Source: Brachynemurus nebulosus
Lineage: Eukaryota > Arthropoda > Insecta > Neuroptera > Myrmeleontidae
Length of the DNA stretch: 64,000 nucleotides
NCBI GenBank assembly: GCA_035578155.1
Contig: JAPWDM010000021.1
Span: 1,231,001-1,295,000 of the forward strand
Direction: 5' to 3'
Part shown: positions 23,624 through 33,233 of the stretch, in pieces
How positions within the stretch are numbered: the stretch's first letter is position 1
Layout: the number at the start of each line of letters is the position of its first letter
Translations under genes and position numbers: made by a program
The notes under the pieces: generated by a model
What the model saw: the letters and a program-made list of their open reading frames with translations, nothing else
Databases searched by the model: none
Told to the model about the DNA's origin: nothing

Positions 23624-24904
23624 ATGCACAGAATGGAGCAAATGTTTGGTTTGAGTCGTGCAGAATTATCATTTGAGTTATTTATCCGTGGTATCCCATC
23701 CGCTACCTTATCCACCCGTCAAATGGAATTACGTTTATCTGAGGAAGCACCTATATTGAACGACATTAATGTTAATATTAACGGTGAAATTGAAACATTA
23801 AGAACTCTCTATAGTGCATTGCAACCAGCTATTGAATTGTTTAGAGGAAACGAACAGTCTAATGATTATGCGGCCCTAACCAATCGAATAGCTCATTATT
23901 TGAGATGTTGCGACTATCTCTCATCTCTACCTTCAACTACTGCCGAACAAAAAGTTATTTTAGAGTCAATTCTATCACAATTTACATTTTTAGATGACCG
24001 TTTAGTAATTTTAGCCCGTCAACAACCACAAGCTACAGTTCCGGTTCCCGTACAAACGAAACCTGTTCCTATTTATAAATGGGGTATTACATTTTCTGGC
24101 AAAACTTCCGTTTCTGATTTTGTAGAAAGACTAGAAGAATTATGCGTATCTCGTGGTGTTAATAAGCATGATTTATTAGCTTCCGCAGCCGACATTTTTG
24201 TTGGTGATGCTTTAGCATGGTACCGATCTGTCCGTGATTCTATCTTAAATTGGGATGATTTAGTGACTAAATTAAAGCGACATTATAATTTATCTGATTC
24301 TGATGATTCCATCTGGAAAATGGTTTATTCTCGCAAACAATTATCTCATGAACGAGCCGTTGATTATTTTGTAGCGATGAAAAATTTATTTGGCCGTCTG
24401 TCTCACAAACCTGAAGAATCACGTCTAACTGAAATTATCATTGATGGTCTTAAGCCTGCTATTTCAATTATTATTGCGCCGATGCAACCAAATACTTTAG
24501 ATCTTTTGTATGAACAATGTGTTAATCTCGACCGTGTAAGCAAGCCTACTACCTCTCATAGTGTTTCTGAAAGACCCACAACTAATTTTAGAACTACAGT
24601 AAAACCTCATCCGACTTTTAGTGTAGAACAACCTTCAACATCAAATAATTTTTCAATTAGAAATAATACGTCCGATAGTGATAATAGATTAAACAGTAAT
24701 AATATTTCATCTAATAATTTAAATAATTCTAATGTTAATAATTCTCGCAATCCAGCTAATAATTCTGTTATTTGTTGGAATTGTCGAAAGTCAGGACACC
24801 GATTCCCTCAGTGTACTGAACCTAAAGTTAAATTTTGTTTTAAATGTGGTCTGTCTGGTTTTACTAGTGCATCTTGTCAGCGATGTAATCCATCTTTAAA
24901 CTGA
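23624..24904 (+). CDS. Gypsy B gag (capsid-nucleocapsid)
   Basis: ATG at 23624 (MHRMEQMFGLSR), with another at 23633; about 426 aa. The N terminus (AELSFELFIRGIP) resembles gags of insect gypsy elements. The capsid segment at about 24080-24530 includes WGITFSGKTSVSDFVERLEEL and WYRSVRDSI. An Asn/Ser-rich linker leads to two knuckles near 24775-24885: CWNCRKSGHRFPQC, a canonical CCHC, and CFKCGLSGFTSASC, in which Phe replaces His. The frame ends with UGA directly after a T TTA AAC slippery heptamer, so pol is probably made by -1 frameshifting. The frame is intact. Confidence 0.88.
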   Translation: MHRMEQMFGLSRAELSFELFIRGIPSATLSTRQMELRLSEEAPILNDINVNINGEIETLRTLYSALQPAIELFRGNEQSNDYAALTNRIAHYLRCCDYLSSLPSTTAEQKVILESILSQFTFLDDRLVILARQQPQATVPVPVQTKPVPIYKWGITFSGKTSVSDFVERLEELCVSRGVNKHDLLASAADIFVGDALAWYRSVRDSILNWDDLVTKLKRHYNLSDSDDSIWKMVYSRKQLSHERAVDYFVAMKNLFGRLSHKPEESRLTEIIIDGLKPAISIIIAPMQPNTLDLLYEQCVNLDRVSKPTTSHSVSERPTTNFRTTVKPHPTFSVEQPSTSNNFSIRNNTSDSDNRLNSNNISSNNLNNSNVNNSRNPANNSVICWNCRKSGHRFPQCTEPKVKFCFKCGLSGFTSASCQRCNPSLN

Positions 24905-27900
24905 ATTACCGTGCCATGAAGAATCGGCATGTCACGCGACATTTCCGAGCAAATCCGATTCGTCGAACTTCTAAAGAATGGCAAAATTGGTTAAGAAAAG
25001 TTTCATCAATATCTAAAAGTAATTTAAATTGTTCAAACGCAATTAATACCTATTTATTTCATAAAATCCGTGGCGACAATAGACCGTATCTTAAGGTTGA
25101 AGTTTCTAATACTGCATTATTCGGACTTTTGGATACCGGGAGTACCTGTACCCTAATGAGACGTTCAGTTTTTGAAAAGTTAAATGTTTCGGCTAGAATT
25201 TTGACTCCCTCAAATTTTAATTATAATTTAACTTTAGCTAACGGTGTATCAGCTTCTGTATTGGGTTACGCGAATTTATTTTACTCATTCCACAATTGCT
25301 GCCGAATGATTCGAACTTTAATTGTGGAAAATTTAACCGCAGATCTAATACTTGGTGTAAATTTTCTATCAATGTTTGGAGTAACAACTAATTTCGCTAC
25401 TTTTACTTATACGTTGGCTGATCAAAATTCTAATTTATGTTCATCCACTGTTGAATCTGTTACCGAAACTCAACGTTCTCAGTTACGTACATTATTTGAT
25501 CGTTATTTTCCTGATAATTTACCTGTTCTAGGAAAAACTCATATGGTAGAGCATCATATTGACACTGGAGATACCGCTCCCATAAAACAACGACATTATC
25601 CGGTTTCAAAACCTATACAAGATTTTATCAACCGAGAACTTGATTATATGTTAGAATTAGGCGTTGTTGAAGCTTCAAATAGTCCTTGGTCTAATCCCAT
25701 AGTCGTCGTTAAAAAGTCATCTGGTGAATACCGATTTTGTTTAGATTTCCGTCGCTTAAATTCCTCGACTAAGAAAGATGCTTATCCGTTACCGTACATG
25801 AACACTATTTTAGATAAATTAGGTGGAGCTAAATACCTGTCAACGCTCGATTTAAAATCTGCTTTCTGGCAAATACCGTTGAGCCCCGGTAGTCGCGAAA
25901 AGACAGCTTTCGTTGTACCTGGCCGTGGTTTGTTTCATTTTGTAACCATGCCGTTCGGATTATCCAATGCGCCAGCTACTATGCAAAGACTGGTTGACAA
26001 TATATTTGGTCCCGAACTAGAGCCTAACGTATTTGTCTATTTAGACGATATAATTGTTGTAACACCGGATTTTGAATCACATATCGATATTTTAACAAAA
26101 GTTTTTCAGCGTATCCGTGCCGCAGGGCTTACTTTAAACCTTGAAAAGTGTCAACTCGCTAAAAATGAGCTAAAATATCTCGGCTATATTGTAAATCAAA
26201 GTGGCTTGCATGTGGACCCTGAAAAAACCATTTCCGTCAAGAATTTCCCAACACCAAAATGTCCCAAAGATATCCGTAGATTCGTTGGTCTCGCATCCTG
26301 GTACCGTCGTTTTATTCCAGACTTTTCAAACATTGTGTCACCATTAACCAAACTCACTAGAAAAAGAACTAAATTTATCTGGTCCGATGAAGCGGAAAAT
26401 GCATTTCAGCTTTTGAAAGATAAATTAACTTCACCTCCAATCTTAGCTTGTCCAGATTTATCACTTCCTTTCCAATTGCAATGCGATGCTTCTAGTTTCT
26501 CGTTGGGTTGTATCTTATCTCAGGATACTCCCGAAGGTGAGAAAGTTATAGCTTACGCTAGTCGTTCGCTTAATAAGCACGAAGTTAACTACAGTGTCAC
26601 TGAGAAAGAGTGCTTATCGGTTTTATGGTCAATCGAAAAATTTAGAGGGTACATTGAAGGAACAAATTTTACCGTTATTACTGACCACGCTTCGTTAAAG
26701 TGGCTTTACAATTTAAAAAATCCCGTAGGAAGACTAGCACGTTGGGCATTGAAAATCCAACAATTTGATTTTTAAATAATTCACCGCAAGGGTAAACAGC
26801 ATGTTGCTCCCGATTGTCTTTCACGTATTGTCTCGTCCGTCACCGTCACCCGTGAAGATCAAGACCGTTGGTACCGTAAAATGTTGACTCGCGTTATTCA
26901 AAATCCTGCATCTTACCGTTACTGGAAAGTCGAAAATAATCAATTATATTTAAATTTTGTAAACCTATTAACCCCTTCTGTATAGACGAGGATCCGTGGA
27001 AAGTTGTGATTCCTAAATCGTTACGTAGACAAGTCATCTCTGAGTGTCATGATCATCCGACCTCAGGTCATTTTGGAATCTCTAAAACTAAGTACCGTAT
27101 AGCTTCGCAATATTACTGGCCATCAATGCTTAAAGACATCATCAGTTTCGTCCGTAGTTGTGAAGTGTGTCAAGCACACAAAGTCGAACAAAAATTACCC
27201 ACCGGATTATTAGGCCGCAGAACCGTCACCAAAGCTTTTGAATACCTTGCCTCAGACCTCCAAGGACCGTTCCCGCTATCCACAAACCGCTATAGATACC
27301 TGTTAGTTGTGTGTGACCTATTCACAAAGTACACCCTATTGTTCCCTATACGCGTTGCCGATTCCAAAACTATAACAAAATTAATTGAGGAGCAAGTTTT
27401 TCTTAAATTTGGAGTTCCGAAATACTTTGTCGCAGATAATGGTGTTCAATACGTTTCCAAAAACTTTCGTGATATGCTTTCCTCATATAATTTCCGTCTA
27501 CAACTAAATCCAAAATTTCATCCGTCTTCAAATCCAACAGAACGTACCAATCGTGTAATTAAAACCTTAATTTCTTCTTTTCTCCGTGGTAATCACCGTA
27601 ATTGGGATGCTGAGATACCTCGTATTAATTTTGCTATTAATACAGCTGTACATGACATAACTGGATTCACCCCTGCATTCCTTACGAAAATTCCGCGCAC
27701 CGCTATAATTTACGCCGTAGGTTCGCCACTTTTAACGTTGGAGACATTGTCTGGAAGAAGAACTATGTACTTTCAGATGGAGGAACTTATTTTTCAGCTA
27801 AATTAGCACCGAAATTTATCAAATGCAAAGTTGTAAAACGCCTTTCGGATAACCGTTATCAACTTTCCGATATGGAAGATCACGATTTGGGTATATGGCA

Positions 27901-27936
27901 CGTCTCGACTCTAAAACCAAACTACTCTCGTTAATG
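24889..27936 (+). pseudogene. Gypsy B pol: protease, RT, RNase H, integrase; stop and deletion
   Basis: Protease LLDTGSTCTLM is near 25128. RT (about 25570-26250) keeps FCLDFRRLN, STLDLKSAFWQIPL, MPFGLSNAP and FVYLDDIIVV. RNase H (about 26455-26800) keeps QCDASSFSLG, EKECLSVLWSIEKF and TDHASLKWL. An in-frame TAA at 26773-26775 interrupts the end of RNase H; coding continues to an integrase with an H-x-H/C-x-x-C finger (HDHPTSGHFG, then CEVCQ), catalytic Asp in ASDLQGPF, Asp in ADNGVQY and Glu in NPTERTNRV. Near 27690-27730 a deletion and frameshift join to the tail YNLRRRFATFNVGD and a C-terminal module ending at about 27936 (IWHVSTLKPN). The 26775-27006 stretch also has stops. Confidence 0.88.
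24895..24901 (+). promoter_or_regulatory. Canonical -1 ribosomal frameshift site (T TTA AAC) before the gag stop
   Basis: In the gag frame the codons are TCT TTA AAC TGA. The heptamer T TTA AAC fits the X XXY YYZ rule and lies immediately before the stop at 24902-24904. Pol is in the -1 frame and is open from 24889 through this point, so slippage yields gag-pol. I did not identify a clear downstream pseudoknot. Confidence 0.75.
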
Positions 27937-28494
27937 CTAACTATTTATTTTTCGTCTATGGCACGTTTCGACTTTAAAATTTGTGTAAATTCTGATATAG
28001 TGTTCTATTTTGTATCATACTTACGCAGATTTTTAATCTCTAACTTACCTGCATTATTTGTTTGTAAACTCAAATTAGTATCGCTTAATAAATAATTTTG
28101 TTTTCATAGTTTGCATAATTCATATTGCCTACTGCCTTGTCTCTTCTTTTCATTAGATTAATATTGATTCCTCTGTTCAAAAATTTATCTATTAGTATAT
28201 TTACTTCAGTATTTTAGTACCGCGATATTTTAGCTTTCTTATTTTTTTGTGTACCAACATATTCCGCCGTACTACGTCAGGTATAAGAATTACGTAGTTG
28301 GTCAATCTTCGTTCGTGGACCAGAACAGTAAAACCCTGTCAAAACACGCGAACACCATCTCGACGTTTCTGTGACTCATATTTTCGTGATAAAATAATTT
28401 AGTGGTACCGTAAATGTAATTTTCTTCTTTTGTAAATTTGTCCCTATTATTTAGTATCATACTACCGTATTATATTTTTTTGTTCTTTCGCTTT

Positions 28495-28546
28495 GTTGCT
28501 GGAATTTGGCTGACCGAAGTAAATTCCATACAGGAATTCCAGTAAC
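28495..28546 (+). repeat. Hairpin H1 of the gypsy B 3' noncoding region
   Basis: GTTGCTGGAATT (28495-28506) pairs with AATTCCAGTAAC (28535-28546): 12 bp with one G-U. The loop starts TGGCTGACCG and ends ACAGG. It lies in an ~115-bp segment that is tandemly repeated as H2. Confidence 0.8.
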
Positions 28547-28608
28547 GGTTATTTCTCTATTGTTTAGTATCGTATTATCGTAATATGTTTTTTTTTTCTC
28601 TCGCTTTT

Positions 28609-28660
28609 GTTGCTGGAATTTGGCTGACCGGAGCAAATTCCAAACAGGAATTCCAGTAAC
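28609..28660 (+). repeat. Hairpin H2 of the gypsy B 3' noncoding region
   Basis: Same 12-bp stem as H1 (28609-28620 with 28649-28660). The loop again starts TGGCTGACCG and ends ACAGG, with a few substitutions inside. The flanking TTTAGTATC and ATTATCG phrases match those before H1, so H1 and H2 arose by tandem duplication. Confidence 0.8.
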
Positions 28661-28686
28661 GATTATTTTGTATTATATTGTATCTA

Positions 28687-28742
28687 ATTATTGAAATATG
28701 GCTGACCGAATATAACTTATTCACTACAGGTATTTCAATAAT
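28687..28742 (+). repeat. Hairpin H3 of the gypsy B 3' noncoding region, with compensatory stem changes
   Basis: ATTATTGAAATA (28687-28698) pairs perfectly with TATTTCAATAAT (28731-28742). The stem differs from H1 and H2 at several positions on both strands, yet pairing is retained. The loop keeps TGGCTGACCG at its start and ACAGG at its end. Confidence 0.8.
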
Positions 28743-29610
28743 ATCTTTATTTGTATTTATCTATTTATCTTTTTTGGCCATTTTAATTAATGACCGTAAT
28801 TTAAATTTTGATATTCCAATGGTACTCAAAGGTATTAACTGATATATATCTACGGCAAACCGTGAAGTAACCATGTAGTACCAATGTGTTGTCAAATGTT
28901 TAAGTGTGTGTCCGTTGTCTTGTCCTTAATTATACCGGGTTGACTTTAGCGTAAGTTTATAGATTTTTGAAGTTAATTTTGGGTCTAAGTCAATCATGGA
29001 TTACTATTATTATTTTGTTAAATTACCACTAATGAATTTTAATTAGCTGTCACTACCTTGTTCTTCGAACGTATGCCTTGGCGCCCGTTTCCATCGAAAT
29101 AAGTTACTTAGGCAATCGGCTAATTGGGAGAGTCGGGAAAGTCACGAGCATTGTAGTATGAGTCAATAACATTTCTTTATTCCTTTATTTATTTTTAAGA
29201 TTTGTTTACTTAATATTTTCGTTACTTAATTTTATTTTGATGATGTTGTATGTTTGAATTCTCGTAAAAAAAAAAAAAAAGAAAACTTAAATTTCAGTAA
29301 TTCAGGAATACTTTGGCTTTCAATATAAAACTCGTTATTTAGTTTTGTTGTATTAATACAGCGTATATCGTAATGCCTTTAAAGTAAAGGGAACCTAAAT
29401 TTCTTTTGTGGATCATTTTCTGTATATCTCTATCTAAAAGTATTTTAATTCTGATAATTTATGAGTATTTCTATTTAGCTCAAGGTTTCGTTATTTCGTC
29501 TGATTGCATTTTGTCGTTCATTCCGAAAGTACCATTGCTTGGTCACGTACCTTTTTTTAACTTATTCTTTTGGAAAAATTTTTGCCGCTCTTGTCGACCC
29601 AAAATTTTTC

Positions 29611-29627
29611 CGCGGGGGAAGCGGGGA
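29611..29627 (+). other. Gypsy B polypurine tract
   Basis: A G/A-rich run interrupted by single C residues (GGGGGAAGCGGGGA within it) directly precedes the 3' LTR start at 29628, the usual site for plus-strand priming. Confidence 0.75.
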
Positions 29628-31298
29628 TGTAACGTAATTATAGTATAAATTTCCTTTCTAAGTTGACTTTGTAAAATATTATCAATTCAGTTTCAAACTG
29701 TGTTAATTTTGATATATGCAGAGCCATCTATCTGTTGAATTTTGACTTATGACGATGATACCTGAATTACCATATTTCATTTATATCGCTTGGTCTGTGT
29801 GTCAGTGTCTCTCGAACTTGTTTGAGTTTTTGGGATGCAAATTGATAATATGGTTTGTTTTGGCTTTATTTTAAGATTTATAGTGATTTGTGCATTTCGT
29901 AATATCGTGAGGTTGAGTTTTGAAATGTAATTTATTGAGTGTAGCGCGAATTCGTACTAGTAAATTTTGTTTGGACAGCACTGCTTTTCGTCTAGTGATA
30001 TTCTATTTTTTTTTTTGGTGACTTTTCAACAGAACTATTGGCGCTGGCTTGTTTCTTCCTCTTCATTTCTTCTTCCGTATTTCCTCCACGCTTTCTTTGA
30101 GTCGCTGAAGATGAGCCGCTATCATTTCCGATTCGGCTTCTCAGCCAGTTATTTAAAAAAAAAAAGAAGAATAAAGGGTAAATTTACAGCTTAAGGATTT
30201 ATGCGTCCTTTTTTAAGGTAATTTCTGAAACGTTGTACTTTTGTGATAAATCTAATCTATTTGTATTTCTTTTTTCTTTTAGGCGTTACTTTACTTTACT
30301 TTACGTTATTTTTTTTCATTTTTCCTTCTTTTACTTCTTTTCGATTCATCCGTTAATTTTGGGATTTAAAAGCTACCTATGTTTCAACTGCATAATTGAA
30401 GCTATTCGTTTGGAATTTTTAATTTAAATTTTGGATTGTTTCAACACGTTTTTTTTTGACATGGTTTAATTTGGAGATTGTACGCCTTGGGAGTTTTCCG
30501 TTCAAGTTCATAAAATTTCGTCTATTTGAATTTCATAAATTTCGTTCTGCAACAATTTGTATTTGGTATCGACTTTCAACCCTTTGATGGAAGCTGTGAC
30601 TTCTGGATGTTCCGAGGAGTAAATGGTTACCGTTTTATGAAGCCACGACTCGAAGCAGCTGAACGCCACCTGTTTCGGAATTTGGGGAATTCAAGTGAAC
30701 TCAATTTCATTATTTCGTTATTTTTTTTTTTAATTTTTTTGCAATCATCAGGTAACATGCTAAAACAGTTTTACTTGTGTTAAATCAGATGTCTTGAGAA
30801 AGATTTTATAATTAAAGGGTAATCGAATTTTGTAAAAGGGAGAGTTTTGGTATACCATCAGTCTCGCACTTAAGATCCCATTTGTAACAAAAATTTACAT
30901 TCTGGTTTTGGCATACCATCCTTGAGTGATGATTTTGTAGTCAGTATTATAAATTTTAATTACCTTATTAAACGAACATACAACAGTACAGAGTTGCTTA
31001 TTACTATTAGCAGCACCAAGCCCCGAATTTCAGGACATCATCATCAAAGAACCATTTCGACGAAGTGCGTAAATTTTGAGAACCCCGCCTAACTGACTGA
31101 GCTGGCAAGTAAAAAAAAAAAAAAAGGGTTTTGGGCAAATATTTTTTTTTATATTATTTAGTAACACCTATAACGGGTAATATTTCTGTAATGTTTTATC
31201 TTATAATTTAGTACTATATATTTCAGTAATATCTTATTTTGTTAATTTTTCGTTATATATAATTGTGTCACCTAACGTAAGGCGAGAATTTCGTTATA
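29628..31298 (+). repeat. 3' LTR of gypsy B
   Basis: Direct copy of 21129-22797, ending CGTTATA, followed by the GTAC duplication at 31299-31302 and then by gypsy A integrase coding sequence. Confidence 0.9.
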
Positions 31299-31302
31299 GT
31301 AC

Positions 31303-32206
31303 AGTCGGTGGTAAAATTATGTGCCATATGCCAGAAAGCAAAAGTCTCTAATCAATATAGCGAAGGTCCTTTACATAGCGTTATATCTCACAAACCTCTA
31401 GAAAAGGTGTTCTGCGATATTTATGGTCCCCTGCCTACTGGGAAATTTGGAGTCAATCAAATTTTCGCAGCAAAAGACAATTTTTCTAAGTATATCAGAC
31501 TATACCCTCTACGGGGAGCTACTGCTAAGCAGTGTTCCGACCGTATACGTAAATCTTTTATCCCCGAGGTCGGAAAAATGGAGGTGATAGTGACGGACCA
31601 TGGCTCGCAATTTGTTTCGCCAGTAGGGCAGAAATCTCTTTCCGACGCCGGCATTAAAGTTACCACTATTAGCGTTTACAATCCTCGGGCTAATCCAGAA
31701 GAAAGGATGAATCGGGAAATTAGTAGACTCTTTCGTACATATTGCCACAAAAAGCACTCGTCTTGGCCCGATTATCTTTCTTTTGTTGAGCAGTGTCTCA
31801 ACAATACCCCGCATGACTCCACGGGTTTCACCCCAACCGAAATTATGTTCGGTACACGTACTGAAACTCTAGTAGATAGAACGATCCTTTTCCCTCCCTC
31901 CGTGGATATCCCCCACGAGGAAAAAATAAAAATGGCCCTCGAACAGACAGTTAAAATGGCGCACTTTAGAAAAAATCGTCACGACCAACGATAAAACTTT
32001 TCAAGGTTGGTGATAAAGTTCTTTTACGAACGCACCCGAAATCATTCGTCAAACAAAAAATAGTCAAAAAATTTTCATTATTATACGAGGGACCATACAT
32101 TATTGTTTCCTCTAAGTATCCCAACACGTACACCCTTATGTACCCTGATTCGAAACTAATTAGAGGAACATTTAATACAATTAATTTAAAATTGTTTTAT
32201 GAATAG
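31303..32206 (+). pseudogene. Gypsy A pol, part 2: integrase with GPY/F-like C terminus
   Basis: Continues the reading frame of gypsy A that is broken at 21128 by gypsy B. The zinc finger is completed by LCAICQKAK (about 31321). The core keeps catalytic Asp in FCDIYGPLPTG, Asp in VTDHGSQFVS and Glu in NPRANPEERMNREI, with HDSTGFTPTEIMFG downstream. A frameshift at about 31990 precedes a C-terminal segment (FKVGDKVLLRT, then LLYEGPYIIV) that is open to TAG at 32204-32206. The EGPY block is the GPY/F module of gypsy integrases. Confidence 0.85.
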
Positions 32207-33225
32207 CATAATTAGCGCAGGTTTCATTTTTTCTCGCCCCATGTATCCCTTTACAAGATATTTTTCTATTGAGTTTTCCAAATTCTCGTTGTCTAAATTA
32301 TTTAAGAGGTAGTTCCTAACAAATTTGACCAACTGTGTATAGCAATACATATTTATTTTTCAATGGTTTTTCAAGTTCATGATAAATAGTATACTTATAA
32401 TTTTGGTTGCTTTTAAATGAGACAGCTATTATTGGTAAACTGAAATTAACTCTACATATTTGAAATGAAGTAATTGTAGTCGATAAGTTTTGTTGTGTTT
32501 TTGTAACTAATCTGACAGGGATTCACGCATTTCAGCTAAAAAATTAATAATTTTGTCCCAACGATGTTTATTGTTTTTCGGTCTACCACCCGTCGTAGAG
32601 GGGTAGTACCAGTTATTGATATATTGCGTATTTATGGACTATTGCCCATTGAAAGGAATAATACCAGTTTGAATTAAAAATGAGAAATTCGCACTCCAAG
32701 GATGAGTTGGCGTATTAAGATTAATTTTTAAATGTGTTTATGTTGTGGTTGTAAGGTAGTGTTTGGGTCTCGTATTCAGCTGATTGCTTTATGGATTATT
32801 TTATTTTTCCCTTACTTCGCCAGATTAGGTATTAAAAAAAAATCATGTATTCACGACTAAAAGTTTATGAAGTTTCATTTAGTATGAAAAAAGAAATTAT
32901 TACGTTAAGAATGTAAAGTTATTCTAACAGAAGTATTACTTTAACATTTATAATCCATCTCTTCTGAAAAGAACAAATTTTTTTTAGTTCAAAAAAAAAA
33001 AAAATTTTTTTAAAGATAGTCTACAGTATTTTGACTACAACTGTAGCTTATAATATTTAGCAAGAAACTCTAACCTTGTATTGCGGTATTGGTCAAGTTA
33101 TATAAAATATAGTTGTTTGTTATTGTGTTAATATTTTTTCTTGAATAAAATAGTAGGAAAATCCAATGCTCTTTCTCCTTGATAAAAAAAAAAATAAGTA
33201 TATGTAAAATAATAATTAACAGAAT
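32207..33225 (+). other. Gypsy A 3' noncoding region, first segment
   Basis: No envelope-like or other coding frame. Sequence is AT-rich with stops in all frames. The region continues after the hAT insertion at 35896-36360 and after the pogo insertion from 40041. Confidence 0.55.
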
Positions 33226-33233
33226 ATATAATA

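Larger units (their letters stand above)
21129..31298 (+). mobile_element. Ty3/gypsy retrotransposon B, nested inside gypsy A
   Basis: Two nearly identical ~1.67-kb LTRs (21129-22797 and 29628-31298) flank a primer site, leader, gag, pol and a long 3' noncoding region. The 4-bp duplication GTAC is at 21125-21128 and 31299-31302, inside the integrase zinc-binding region of gypsy A. LTR copies differ at roughly seven positions plus homopolymer lengths by eye, so insertion is recent and younger than A. Gag is open. Pol has one stop and an integrase deletion with frameshift, so this copy is probably not autonomous, though its RNA could be mobilised in trans. Confidence 0.92.
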
